Positions 43,522 through 51,170 of a stretch of 63,915 nt of DNA are shown in pieces (positions within the stretch are counted from its first letter, which is position 1; every line of letters starts with the position of its first letter). Where the stretch lies: assembly GCA_938036785.1 (NCBI GenBank), contig CALHWE010000016.1, positions 1 to 63,915 on the forward strand, read 5' to 3'. This DNA comes from an uncultured Candidatus Saccharibacteria bacterium. Lineage in GTDB: Bacteria; Patescibacteriota; Saccharimonadia; Saccharimonadales; Saccharimonadaceae. The position numbers were made by a program, and so were the translations under genes. Below the pieces are notes generated by a model. That model saw only the letters and a list, made by a program, of their open reading frames with translations, was not told the DNA's origin and did no database searches.

Positions 43522-43953
43522 TTATTGGCCTTGGTTTGATTGCATAAATCCTGGACGGAAGTTTGGCTTCATGGCTGGCTTGCTATAGGCTGGCTGTGGT
43601 TGGCGCGGTGTGTGCACGGTGTTATCACGCCGGCGGGCATAGGTGGCAGTGCCTGGCCGCGATCCTGATGGGTCGCGTGGCCCACCGCAAGCACCTCGGA
43701 GGCGCTCGTTGTTCATATAAGGTGCTTCGTCATCAATACGGCTACTATCGGCCGCAATTGGTCGGCAGCCCATCATAGTGTGTGAGCTTTGGTAGCGCAA
43801 GTGGTTGGCGCGGCGCTCTTGGATGGATTGATGCTGGCGCTGGTCGACGCGTAGCGACGACGTCTTAGCGCCATTGACGATAGTGCGGGTATTGCGCGCG
43901 ACGCCATTGGTGTGTATGCTCGATCCGCGCAAGCGATGGAGTCCTCGGGTCAT
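43522..43953 (-). CDS. Arg/Asn/Ser-rich low-complexity protein, unknown
   Basis: 143 residues from ATG 43953, which follows TATAAT by six bases. The sequence is basic and probably disordered (RRANHLRYQSSHTMMG, ATYARRRDNTVHTPRQPQ), with two Cys and no TM helix. It could be a small RNA-binding or regulatory protein, but nothing specific is recognisable. It is divergent from tRNA-Gly. The 230 bases on its other side (43293-43521) show no gene. Confidence 0.45.
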   Translation of the reverse strand: MTRGLHRLRGSSIHTNGVARNTRTIVNGAKTSSLRVDQRQHQSIQERRANHLRYQSSHTMMGCRPIAADSSRIDDEAPYMNNERLRGACGGPRDPSGSRPGTATYARRRDNTVHTPRQPQPAYSKPAMKPNFRPGFMQSNQGQ

Positions 43954-43995
43954 ACCTTTATTATACATAAAAAAGTGATATAATGGATAGCGCGT

Positions 43996-44070
43996 GCGGG
44001 TGTCGTACAGCGGCTAGTATACAAGTTTTCCAAACTTGGGATCGGAGTTCGATTCTCCGCACCCGCACCA
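43996..44070 (+). tRNA. tRNA-Gly (TCC)
   Basis: 75 bases with encoded ACCA: acceptor GCGGGTG/CACCCGC, anticodon stem CAAGT/ACTTG around TTTCCAA, T arm CGGAG/CTCCG. Anticodon TCC reads GGA/GGG. TATAAT just upstream serves as its -10. Confidence 0.93.
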
Positions 44071-44090
44071 TTTCGGAACAAAATTGGAAA

Positions 44091-44117
44091 CAGTCGCCCT
44101 GTAGGGCGGCTTTTTCT
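44091..44117 (+). terminator. Terminator after tRNA-Gly
   Basis: GTCGCCCT and AGGGCGGC with a two-base loop, followed by TTTTTCT. Confidence 0.75.
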
Positions 44118-44131
44118 AGACTTTGGCGGAG

Positions 44132-44164
44132 CCAAAGCTCGAACCTAAAGCTGAACCTGTGCAG
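44132..44164. repeat. Left inverted repeat of the tRNA-Gly-adjacent module
   Basis: Read on the minus strand this is CTGCACAGGTTCAGCTTT followed by AGGTTCGAGCTTTGG. The same two blocks occur on the plus strand at 45428-45472. The pair therefore faces inward or outward around the two genes at 44323-45426. Just outside, CTTTGGC/GCCAAAG makes a small hairpin. Confidence 0.6.
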
Positions 44165-44322
44165 GCTCGGCTGCTGGTCAAGTAGACCCGCGTCGAATCG
44201 CTGAGTCTATACTACCTTGGTATCTTATGCGGCTGTTACATACCTGGAGGATAATAGTAACGCAGATGAAGCTACCGACGAAGTACAGCAACAATTTACG
44301 TTAGACATGAGATAATGGAGCC

Positions 44323-44895
44323 ATGAAGCTTCTCATCACTAGGCATGGCCAAGCTGAAGGTAATGCCTGCGGCATTACCATGGGTCAACGCGATAGCAAG
44401 CTGACTGTTCTTGGCGTTCAGCAGGCGAAGCGTAAGGCTCTAAAAATTAAGAAGCTATCTCAGAAAATTGATCGTGTCTACACATCTGATCTTGGAAGGT
44501 CTGTGCAGACTGCGCAGATCATCTCGGACATACTTGGTCTACAGAAGGCTACTTCTGACAAGGATCTACGAGAAATTAGTTTTGGAAAATACGAGGGGTT
44601 GCCCTACGACGCCATTCCGCATATAGAGGGTGGTTATATGAAAGTGCGATTTCCTGATGGAGAATCAAACGAGATAATGGCCACACGAGTTATCAATGCG
44701 GTAAATCGTATATACGAAGCCGGCAAGGACGCATGCGTATTAATCGTAACGCACTCGGGCCCGATCACTGTAATTCTCGCGAGCTATTATGGTAGGGACT
44801 TACAGGCGATGCTAGATGACAAGATTGGGAACGAAGAGATAGTTGAGCTGCAAGTTGATAGACAATTAGCCAATCCTATTAGCGACAAGGAGTAA
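44323..44895 (+). CDS. Histidine phosphatase (phosphoglycerate mutase-like) protein
   Basis: 190 residues. The catalytic RHG is at 7-9 (LLITRHGQAEGNA), YTSDLGRSVQTAQI supplies the second Arg pair, EISFGKYEG is the usual acid/phosphate region and VLIVTHSGPI holds the second His. Such enzymes remove phosphate from small molecules or cobalamin intermediates. Its codon use looks more AT-rich than its neighbours. It is followed after six bases by the HD gene, and the pair is flanked by inverted repeats, suggesting a transferred unit. Substrate unknown. Confidence 0.8.
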   Translation: MKLLITRHGQAEGNACGITMGQRDSKLTVLGVQQAKRKALKIKKLSQKIDRVYTSDLGRSVQTAQIISDILGLQKATSDKDLREISFGKYEGLPYDAIPHIEGGYMKVRFPDGESNEIMATRVINAVNRIYEAGKDACVLIVTHSGPITVILASYYGRDLQAMLDDKIGNEEIVELQVDRQLANPISDKE

Positions 44896-44901
44896 AACAA
44901 G

Positions 44902-45426
44902 ATGGAAAAAGCGCATATCGCAGAATTTGAATATGATAAGCACGAGATAGAACGAGCCTTATTCTTCCTGTCGAATGCCTTGCAAGACTCTGGACATGAC
45001 ACCAAACCAGTATTGCTTCATTCGATTCAAGTTGCAGAGATGCTTTGGGAGAGAGGTTTCCCGCAAGATGTCGTGATTGCTGCGGTTCTTCATGATGTTG
45101 TTGAAGATACAGATATTACTATCGATGATGTCGAGCAAAGCTTTGGACATCAGGTTGCAGTGTATGTCGATGCTCTCACAGTTTCAGATACTCAAGACAT
45201 CATGCAGTCTTTTGCTTGCACGGCTGAGCTCGGTAGCGAGGCCCTATCAATCCGCGCAGCAGACCTCATTCAGAATAGTTACTACTATCACTTGGCTTCG
45301 ACTGATATGCAAAAGCGACTCCGTGATAAGTTTGTATATTTTATGGAGCTATCTGGTGAGCTACTGGATGAAGCTCTAGTAAGTGAACTTAGCAAAGCTT
45401 ATAGGCGGAATGTTGAAACTATTTGA
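44902..45426 (+). CDS. HD-domain protein resembling SpoT/MESH1 (p)ppGpp hydrolase
   Basis: 174 residues. KPVLLHSIQVAEML supplies the first His, IAAVLHDVVEDTDIT the HD pair and the ED motif, and SFGHQVAVYVDALT continues as in the hydrolase domain of RelA/SpoT. The protein lacks synthetase and regulatory domains, as in small alarmone hydrolases. The later Asn/Asp ligand may be in RAADLIQNSYYY (in SpoT-type domains KLADR-x-x-N). A role in removing (p)ppGpp or a related nucleotide is plausible. It is co-transcribed with the histidine phosphatase. The end of this gene lies two bases from the right inverted repeat. Confidence 0.75.
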   Translation: MEKAHIAEFEYDKHEIERALFFLSNALQDSGHDTKPVLLHSIQVAEMLWERGFPQDVVIAAVLHDVVEDTDITIDDVEQSFGHQVAVYVDALTVSDTQDIMQSFACTAELGSEALSIRAADLIQNSYYYHLASTDMQKRLRDKFVYFMELSGELLDEALVSELSKAYRRNVETI

Positions 45427-45427
45427 T

Positions 45428-45472
45428 CTACACAGGTTCAGCTTTTACGCTCGAAATAGGTTCGAGCTTTGG
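45428..45472. repeat. Right inverted repeat of the tRNA-Gly-adjacent module
   Basis: CTACACAGGTTCAGCTTTT, then a 10-12 base insert relative to the left copy (including GCTCGAA), then TAGGTTCGAGCTTTGG. Against the left copy it shows one mismatch apart from the insert. The insert lets this copy fold as GCTCGAA/TTCGAGC. Confidence 0.6.
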
Positions 45473-45503
45473 TGTATATTGCCACCACAGATGCAAAAAA
45501 TAA

Positions 45504-45535
45504 GCATTGCTCCGCCAAGGGAGCGATGTTTTTGT
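45504..45535 (+). terminator. Terminator after the HD gene
   Basis: CATTGCTCC and GGAGCGATG with a six-base loop, followed by TTTTTG. Confidence 0.75.
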
Positions 45536-45671
45536 TGAGAGTATAGCGAGTCAGACTGGGTGAAGAGAGGTCGTAGCCTCTCCTTTGGTTTGGCGTGGTC
45601 CTAAAGGGTGCAATACTTTATAACAATTACACTAAAATCAAGTGAAAAAGGAAGGATTAGGCACGATACTG

Positions 45672-45700
45672 TTGACAAATATGCAACATTGTGCTACCAT
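45672..45700 (+). promoter_or_regulatory. Promoter of the sugar transferase gene
   Basis: TTGACA (45672-45677), 17 bases, TACCAT (45695-45700); the ATG is seven bases further, again a leaderless arrangement. Confidence 0.65.
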
Positions 45701-45707
45701 CGAACGG

Positions 45708-46499
45708 ATGTCACAAAAAAATAGAACAAAACACGGCAAAGCCTATAACGAAAGTGCTGAGAAGCGCTGGTTTGATCGAGTCGTAGCGGCGCCTCTGCTG
45801 ATTGGTATGGGCTCAGCGGCTCTCGTTGCGGCTGCGGCAATGCATAAGGAGCTTGGCGATGGCCCAACGCTCTTCGTCCAGGAGCGGTATGGGAGTGACC
45901 TTGATGACCTCGTCAAGGTGCCAAAGCTGCGGACACTCCGTGGTGCGGTGCGCAACACTGCCTCGGCTAATGGCTACAACCACAGTGGTGCTGGGCCAAT
46001 TGGTAAGCTTGTGCGCAAAGCACATGTAGACGAAGCCCCGCAGCTATTGCAAGTATTGCGTGGCAAGATGGCAATCGTGGGGCCAAGGCCGCTAGCCACA
46101 GGCGAAGTGTATAATGATATTCTTGCTAACCCCGACATTCCTGAAGGCCTTAAGCAGCAGTGGATCGACGCACGCAAGACGGCTCGCCCAGGCATTATGG
46201 CACCCTATAGCAAAGAGCAGCATGAGCCTGGCTACGAGCTGGATACCATTCATATGATGGAACAGGACGTTGTGTATGCCGAGACAGCCTCACTAAAGAA
46301 GGATGCCAAAGTAGTTGCTGCGACACTTGGTATGGTGGCGACAGACCTTGTACAAAAGCTTATGCCGCGGTCTGCCCGTGAGTGGTTGCAGGCTAAAACA
46401 GGGTTGGTGTCACATTCAGCAGGCCAAGAGCGTGCGGAGAGCGATGTTGTGGTGGCGCTGCAGCAAGCGCATACTCAACCTACACGGCGCGCTGCGTAA
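45708..46499 (+). CDS. Bacterial sugar transferase (polyprenyl-phosphate glycosyl-1-phosphate transferase)
   Basis: 263 residues. The catalytic core of the family is recognisable: KRWFDRVVAAPLL (start helix), GPTLFVQERYG, KVPKLRTL, GKLVRKAHVDEAPQLLQVLRGKMAIVGPRPL in sequence and KTARPGIMAPY. These enzymes load the first sugar phosphate onto undecaprenyl phosphate for surface glycans. The core DE of the active site (VDEAPQ) is present. The C-terminal tail after about residue 200 is longer than usual and has an amphipathic helix. ATG 45708 is chosen because of the promoter directly upstream. It fits a glycan-surface theme with the GT39-like and OpgC-like genes. Confidence 0.82.
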   Translation: MSQKNRTKHGKAYNESAEKRWFDRVVAAPLLIGMGSAALVAAAAMHKELGDGPTLFVQERYGSDLDDLVKVPKLRTLRGAVRNTASANGYNHSGAGPIGKLVRKAHVDEAPQLLQVLRGKMAIVGPRPLATGEVYNDILANPDIPEGLKQQWIDARKTARPGIMAPYSKEQHEPGYELDTIHMMEQDVVYAETASLKKDAKVVAATLGMVATDLVQKLMPRSAREWLQAKTGLVSHSAGQERAESDVVVALQQAHTQPTRRAA

Positions 46500-46872
46500 C
46501 GTGAGCCCACAAGCTTCCACTTCCTCTGCCAGATTGCCTGTCATCTGCTCACTATTCTACCTGGAGAAGCAGTGGCGTATTATTCTGGTAATTATAGTAA
46601 GTATTTTTGGAAATGTTTCTGCTATGTCACCCATAAAGTTCTGCATTTCCTCAAGTAGTGGTCTCCCGAAACAACAGTAGAGCAGTGACCGTAGTAGATA
46701 CGTATGCTCTATGTATTTAGAGCGATAGGAGGGAAGAGAACACGCATCATACCATTGAGCCCTTGTGGTACAATAGAGGGAGATTTTTGCGAGAGGGAGC
46801 TTTTCTCCTCGCACGAAACACGATTATTTCAATGTAAAATACCCCAAGGGGTATAGGGAACGCAACCATACT
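46500..46872 (+). promoter_or_regulatory. Upstream region of tgt with hairpin and palindrome
   Basis: No supported gene over 370 bases. TACAAT (46769-46774) could start a leader of about 90 bases, unusually long for this genome. The leader would contain a hairpin at 46788-46813 (TGCGAG/CTCGCA plus an inner GAG/CTC), a second GGGAG that could compete for the same CTCC, and a palindrome at 46839-46854 (ATACCCC, AA, GGGGTAT). Alternatively TATAGG at 46852-46857 is the real -10 and the palindrome an operator. The sequence does not match preQ1 riboswitch classes I or II as I remember them. Confidence 0.4.
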
Positions 46873-48078
46873 ATGCCAGCACCATTCTCATTTACCATTA
46901 CTCACCGCATGCCGCAGACGTTGGCGCGGACAGGTGTGATTCACACCCCGCATGGCGATATCAAGACGCCGGCCTTCATCGTCGTGGGCACAAAGGCAAA
47001 CGTGAAAGCAATGGTGCCCGAGATGGTAGCTAGCGTGGGTGCACAGGCTGTCTTGGCTAATGCCTATCACCTCTATCTGCAGCCAGGGCACGAGCTGATA
47101 GAGAAGGCCGGATACTTGGGTAAGTTTATGCACTGGAGTGGTCCGACCTTTACCGACAGTGGTGGCTTCCAGGTGCTGAGTCTGGGCTCGGGCTTTAAGA
47201 AGGTATTAGCGATGAGTACTGATGTGGATGAAGAGATTGCGATTGCTAAGAAGTCGAGTCGGCACGCCTGGGTGGATGATAATGGTGTGATGTTTAAGTC
47301 ACACCTCGATGGCTCATTACATAAGTTTACGCCAGAGCTGTCGATGCAAATCCAGGCAGGGATTGGGGCGGATATTACCTTTGCTTTTGATGAGCTGACG
47401 TCACTGATTGACCCGTATGAATACCAAGTGGAGGCACTGGCACGTACCCATGTGTGGGCGGAGCGCAGCCTCGCAGAGGTCAAGCGTCTTCGGGCTGCTC
47501 GGCCAGATAAGCCGTATCAAGCGCTCTTTGGTGTCTTGCAAGGGGCGAATTATGAAGACCTGCGTAAGCAAACCGCAGCACGCCTTGGCGCAATGGATTT
47601 TGATGGCTATGGTATTGGTGGGGCGCTGGAGAAAGAGACAATGGCTCAGACTATCCAGTGGGTGAACGAGATCTTGCCCGAAAGCCGCCCACGGCATTTA
47701 CTTGGTATCTCGGAGCCAGATGACATCTTTGCGGCGATCGAGCAGGGTATTGATACCTTCGATTGCGTAAGCCCAACCCGCGTAGCACGCAATGGTGCAG
47801 CCTACACACCGCATGGGCGGGTGAATATGCGTGGGACGAAATATCGCGAGCTGTTTGCGCCTATTATGGCGGAGTGTGACTGCTACACCTGCCAGCACTA
47901 CACTGCGGCCTACATCTGTCATCTACTTCGCGCCAAGGAGAGCCTGGCAGGGACACTGCTGTCGATCCACAACGAGCGCTTTATCATCAAGCTTGTCGAC
48001 GACATTCGCCATAGCCTCGAAGATGGCACATTCTACGCCTTTCGAGATCATTTCTTGGCGCAGTATTATCGCCAGTAG
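46873..48078 (+). CDS. tgt: tRNA-guanine transglycosylase (possibly queuine-type)
   Basis: 401 residues. Tgt swaps G34 of GUN-anticodon tRNAs for a 7-deazaguanine. The catalytic acid/base is Asp95 in FTDSGGFQVLS, the nucleophile Asp297 in DTFDCVSPTRVARNG, and zinc is held by CDCYTC and a later His (LLSIHNERF). The substrate-pocket residue after FDE is Leu175, where E. coli and Zymomonas enzymes have Cys; queuine-using eukaryotic enzymes also lack Cys there. QGANYEDLR similarly differs from the bacterial QG-S-V-F. Direct queuine salvage is therefore possible. The queuosine-precursor transporter yhhQ lies just downstream on the other strand. No queA or queG is in this window. Confidence 0.92.
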   Translation: MPAPFSFTITHRMPQTLARTGVIHTPHGDIKTPAFIVVGTKANVKAMVPEMVASVGAQAVLANAYHLYLQPGHELIEKAGYLGKFMHWSGPTFTDSGGFQVLSLGSGFKKVLAMSTDVDEEIAIAKKSSRHAWVDDNGVMFKSHLDGSLHKFTPELSMQIQAGIGADITFAFDELTSLIDPYEYQVEALARTHVWAERSLAEVKRLRAARPDKPYQALFGVLQGANYEDLRKQTAARLGAMDFDGYGIGGALEKETMAQTIQWVNEILPESRPRHLLGISEPDDIFAAIEQGIDTFDCVSPTRVARNGAAYTPHGRVNMRGTKYRELFAPIMAECDCYTCQHYTAAYICHLLRAKESLAGTLLSIHNERFIIKLVDDIRHSLEDGTFYAFRDHFLAQYYRQ

Positions 48079-48207
48079 CGACTGATGAGAGCTCCGTAGG
48101 TTATAGCATACATTCACATAACAACTAGAGAGGAGAATTTGCACAGTCAACCTTCTCTCCAGCACCAGCCCTTTTTTCGCCACCGTCTCTTTAAAAACGC
48201 CAAAAGG

Positions 48208-48235
48208 GTCTTAGTATTTTCCTAAAACACTAGAC
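48208..48235 (-). terminator. Hairpin between tgt and yhhQ
   Basis: GTCTTAGTATTTT and AAAACACTAGAC pair with two mismatches across a short CCT; on the minus strand T-rich sequence follows (CCTTTTGG). It probably ends the yhhQ transcript. The surrounding 48079-48355 stretch holds no gene. Confidence 0.45.
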
Positions 48236-48355
48236 TCTTCAATGATCACGCTGCAATAATCACCACGGGCAACTTTTTGTCCTACCAGGGCGAAAGTACT
48301 GCGTCCTTCATATTCTGAGAGAGATGCAAATCTATTGCAGTGAGCAACTCGCCTA

Positions 48356-49039
48356 CTAGACACGCAAACGAAATGGTGTGAAGTTGGTGGTGGTGTCGTA
48401 GGCATCGACGGATTCGCGTCGCTTAAGCACGGCAATGACGCGGTAGGTAAGTGGCAAGCAGACGACCTCAACGGCAAGCTTGAAGCCAAGCCCAACGGCG
48501 ATATAGTTGAGCAGTGCCCCCCCCGTGAGCTGCCCGCCAAAAGCAACGACGCAGAATATAACGGTATCAAATAAGCTCCCCACCACTGTCGACCCAAGCA
48601 GGCGTAGCCATAGCTGCCGACCCTTCATAGCAACCTTGAGCTTAGCAACGATGTACGAGTTGAGGAAGCTCCCTGTCAGGAAAGCAAGCAAGCTCGCCAC
48701 GACGATCTGTGGGAAGAAGCCGAGCACTGCCTCGTAAGCGGCTTGGTCGTGGTACTCTGCCGCCGCGGGCAGATAGCGCACTAGTGTAAAGCAGCCAATT
48801 GCTAGCAACATGACTCCAAAGGCCGTCCAAATAGCGCGGCGTGCCCGGCGATAGCCATAGACCTCTGTCATGACATCATCAAAGATGTACACAAGTGGAA
48901 AAAGCACCGCCCCGCCATCGAGGATAAGTGGGCCGAGTGCCACTAGTTTGGTAGCGGCAATATTGGAGATGAGTAGCGCCGCAACATATACTGCGAGAAT
49001 GACGCTAAAATATCGATAATTTTCGTTCGTGTGTTTCAT
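48356..49039 (-). CDS. yhhQ: Queuosine precursor transporter (YhhQ family)
   Basis: 227 residues from ATG 49039, which follows TATGAT by nine bases. Six TM helices with the family landmarks: AALLISNIAATKLVALG, GGAVLFPLVYIFDDVMTEVYGYRRARR, ASLLAFLTGSFLNSYIVAKLK, GSTVVGSLFDTVIFCVVAFGG. YhhQ imports preQ0, preQ1 or queuine. Convergent with tgt, which uses such bases, so the two make a salvage module in a genome without visible de novo queuosine genes. Confidence 0.88.
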   Translation of the reverse strand: MKHTNENYRYFSVILAVYVAALLISNIAATKLVALGPLILDGGAVLFPLVYIFDDVMTEVYGYRRARRAIWTAFGVMLLAIGCFTLVRYLPAAAEYHDQAAYEAVLGFFPQIVVASLLAFLTGSFLNSYIVAKLKVAMKGRQLWLRLLGSTVVGSLFDTVIFCVVAFGGQLTGGALLNYIAVGLGFKLAVEVVCLPLTYRVIAVLKRRESVDAYDTTTNFTPFRLRV

Positions 49040-49090
49040 GCTTCGTTTATCATACCACACCTGCCAAGAAACCTGCTATAATAAACCCAT

Positions 49091-49167
49091 GCCCCGATAG
49101 CTCAGCTGGATAGAGCAGAGGACTTCTAAGCCTAAGGCCGTAGGTTCGAATCCTACTCGGGGCGCCA
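49091..49167 (+). tRNA. tRNA-Arg (TCT)
   Basis: 77 bases with encoded GCCA: acceptor GCCCCGA/TCGGGGC, anticodon loop CTTCTAA, T arm GTAGG/CCTAC. Anticodon TCT reads AGA/AGG. Confidence 0.93.
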
Positions 49168-49179
49168 TTTTATTGTCAT

Positions 49180-49206
49180 ATCCCCGTCTCGATGGGGTTG
49201 TTTTTA
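49180..49206 (+). terminator. Terminator after tRNA-Arg(TCT)
   Basis: CCCC and GGGG around GTCTCGAT, then TTGTTTTTA. Short stem. Confidence 0.5.
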
Positions 49207-49264
49207 TTACATACAAAATGCATTTACATGCTGCGCGAAGCCATGCTATAGTACAGCGAGATTT

Positions 49265-50458
49265 ATGCAAGATGTGACCAACCACGACCTCCTCAAGCGC
49301 AACATTATCAAATATTCGTGGTTTCGGATTTTTACCAAGCGTGTCTACTTGCCGCTTATTACGGTGCAGCTGGTGAATGTTGGTAAAGTGAGTTTGGATG
49401 AGCTAGCACTGATGGTCGTTATCTCGTCTATCGTCCAGGCGGCGCTGCAGATGCCAGCGGGTTATGTGGCCGATAAGTTTGGCAACCGACGAGCGATTAT
49501 CCTTGGTGCGAGCATTGCTGTGGCGTCGCCACTGTTGTATGCCTTATGGCCGAGCTTCTGGGGCGGGCTAATTGCCTCGGTTTTGTTCTTTGGTGGCTAT
49601 GCGTTTCAGTCTGGTGCGGTCGAGGCATTTATGCACGATTCCTTGACGGCGCTAGGGCGAGCACGCGACTATACCAAGGTGATGGGCCGCGCCCAGACGT
49701 ATGGATTGATTGGTAATACTGTGCTCATTATTGTAGTGCCACTCACATACCGTATTCATCATACACTCCCGTTTTTGATTGGCTTTTTGTCGCTTGCTGC
49801 GACGGTGTGGTTGGCGCTGAGTTTTGCTCATCCACCACGCCGAGGAGCTGCCCAGGCTCAGCGACCACGGCAGGCTGCTCGCGCAATCATTACCGCGAAA
49901 AATCTCGCCCTCTTCATCTTCGCTGGTTTCTTGGCTGGTGTGTCCAATAAGGGGCTAGAATATCGCGAGCTACTCTTCCAGCACGTTGGTATTGCGGTAG
50001 AGTGGTTTGGGGTGATTGCGGCGGTCGGGAGCCTGGGTGGAGCGTTACTGGGCTGGTATGTGCATTGGTTTGACCGCCTGCGGCCACTGGCATTTTATTG
50101 GGTCGATGCGTGGATTATGGCACTGTGTATTGTCTTGATGGGTGTAACGCCAAGCCCAATTATCGCGGTCATTGCTGTTGTGCTATTTACTGCATATACG
50201 CGAGTGCGACCGATTGTTTTGCAGTCAAAGATTCTCAGCGAGCTGCAGCATACATACAAAGCGACGCTCCTCTCTGCACTCAATATGTTTACGTTGCTTG
50301 GTGACGTCGTGGCGATTAGCTTGCTCACCCGGATGGTTAATCAGCATGGCTATAGTGCGGGGCATGTGTGGTTTGGTGGGGCGGTTGGGGCGATTGCGCT
50401 TGGTCTGTGGCTGGTGATGTGTGTTGAGGCGCTGTGGCGTCGCAAAAAAGCGCGCTAA
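49265..50458 (+). CDS. Major facilitator superfamily transporter
   Basis: 397 residues, about 12 TM helices in two six-helix halves. The loop between helices 2 and 3 is GYVADKFGNRRAI, the MFS motif A form G-x-x-x-D-x-x-G-x-R. Other recognisable parts are SVLFFGGYAFQSGAVEAFMHDSL and the late ELQHTYKATLLSALNMFTLLGDV. A basic central loop (PPRRGAAQAQRPRQAAR) links the halves. Substrate cannot be read from sequence. TATAGT lies upstream of the ATG. Confidence 0.8.
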   Translation: MQDVTNHDLLKRNIIKYSWFRIFTKRVYLPLITVQLVNVGKVSLDELALMVVISSIVQAALQMPAGYVADKFGNRRAIILGASIAVASPLLYALWPSFWGGLIASVLFFGGYAFQSGAVEAFMHDSLTALGRARDYTKVMGRAQTYGLIGNTVLIIVVPLTYRIHHTLPFLIGFLSLAATVWLALSFAHPPRRGAAQAQRPRQAARAIITAKNLALFIFAGFLAGVSNKGLEYRELLFQHVGIAVEWFGVIAAVGSLGGALLGWYVHWFDRLRPLAFYWVDAWIMALCIVLMGVTPSPIIAVIAVVLFTAYTRVRPIVLQSKILSELQHTYKATLLSALNMFTLLGDVVAISLLTRMVNQHGYSAGHVWFGGAVGAIALGLWLVMCVEALWRRKKAR

Positions 50459-50739
50459 ATTAGTTAACTTCTATTTACTACCTTATCCATTTGTCATTTT
50501 TTTAATCATCTGCTCTACCCAATGAAATATAGTGATGACCCCTATTACAGATAGGAAGACTCACTATAGAAGTGGTGATAAGCCTAGGGAGAAGCAAGCA
50601 ACCTGGTGAGAGGAGAGAGGTATAAGGTAGGAAAGTTTTGAGATTGAGAATGAATGGCCGTAGGTAATAGACAAACTGCGCTATCTCTGCTACAATACAG
50701 CATGTCAGCAGCACAGTAAGGTTTGCTGTGCGATTGTCT
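50459..50739. other. Spacer before tRNA-His
   Basis: No supported gene. A TACAAT box near 50692 is a candidate tRNA promoter. Confidence 0.3.
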
Positions 50740-50818
50740 GGTGGATATAGCTCAGTTTGGTTAGAGCGCTGGTTTGTGGCACCGGAGGCCGTGAGTTCAA
50801 GTCTCATTATCCACCCCA
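50740..50818 (+). tRNA. tRNA-His (GTG)
   Basis: 79 bases including the extra G(-1) at 50740 opposite discriminator C, the identity mark of tRNA-His. Acceptor GTGGATA/TATCCAC, anticodon stem CTGGT/ACCGG around TTGTGGC, T arm GTGAG/CTCAT, CCA encoded. Confidence 0.93.
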
Positions 50819-50853
50819 AAATAAATTCCCGGATGATTCCGGGGTTTTATTTT
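50817..50853 (+). terminator. Terminator after tRNA-His
   Basis: CCCGGA and TCCGGG around TGAT, with flanking AAAATAAA and TTTTATTTT extending the stem. Confidence 0.8.
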
Positions 50854-51170
50854 GGTTTGGTGCTGCTTTACTACTATAAACAGTGGTAATTTTATTTGGT
50901 TATTGCCAGAAGTTCAAGGCGTATGTCTGACGTGTCTGTTTGTGTACTCTTGCTTTTTGTACTCTTTCTCTCATGCTATGCGAGATAACAATCGATCTTC
51001 GCAGCTCAACAGGCAAAACACTGGCGGACGGGAGCTAATACTGAGAAAGTAGACCTTCTAAGACTTAGGCTCTATTTATGCAAAGTCTGCGCAAGATGCG
51101 GTGCTTGCAGCAAGAGACCTCTCATTATGAGAGGCTCTCTATTGGCGTGGTAAGACAAGCTAAGAAGCGG
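50854..51170. other. Gene-poor stretch with an 11-bp hairpin near the end of murA
   Basis: No convincing gene. At about 51113-51141 AGAGACCTCTC and GAGAGGCTCTCT pair around ATTAT, some 30 bases past the murA stop, and probably end or stabilise that minus-strand mRNA. Confidence 0.4.

Noticed and set aside
43996..44164. Left inverted repeat as a tRNA-Gly attachment site copy
   Set aside because: The repeat does not match the 3' end of tRNA-Gly, so classical tRNA-site integration is not shown; only the inverted-repeat relation is reported.
46557..46814. 85-codon minus-strand ORF upstream of tgt
   Set aside because: No domain, no ribosome-binding site or promoter, hydrophobicity and composition not protein-like, and it overlaps the structured tgt leader.
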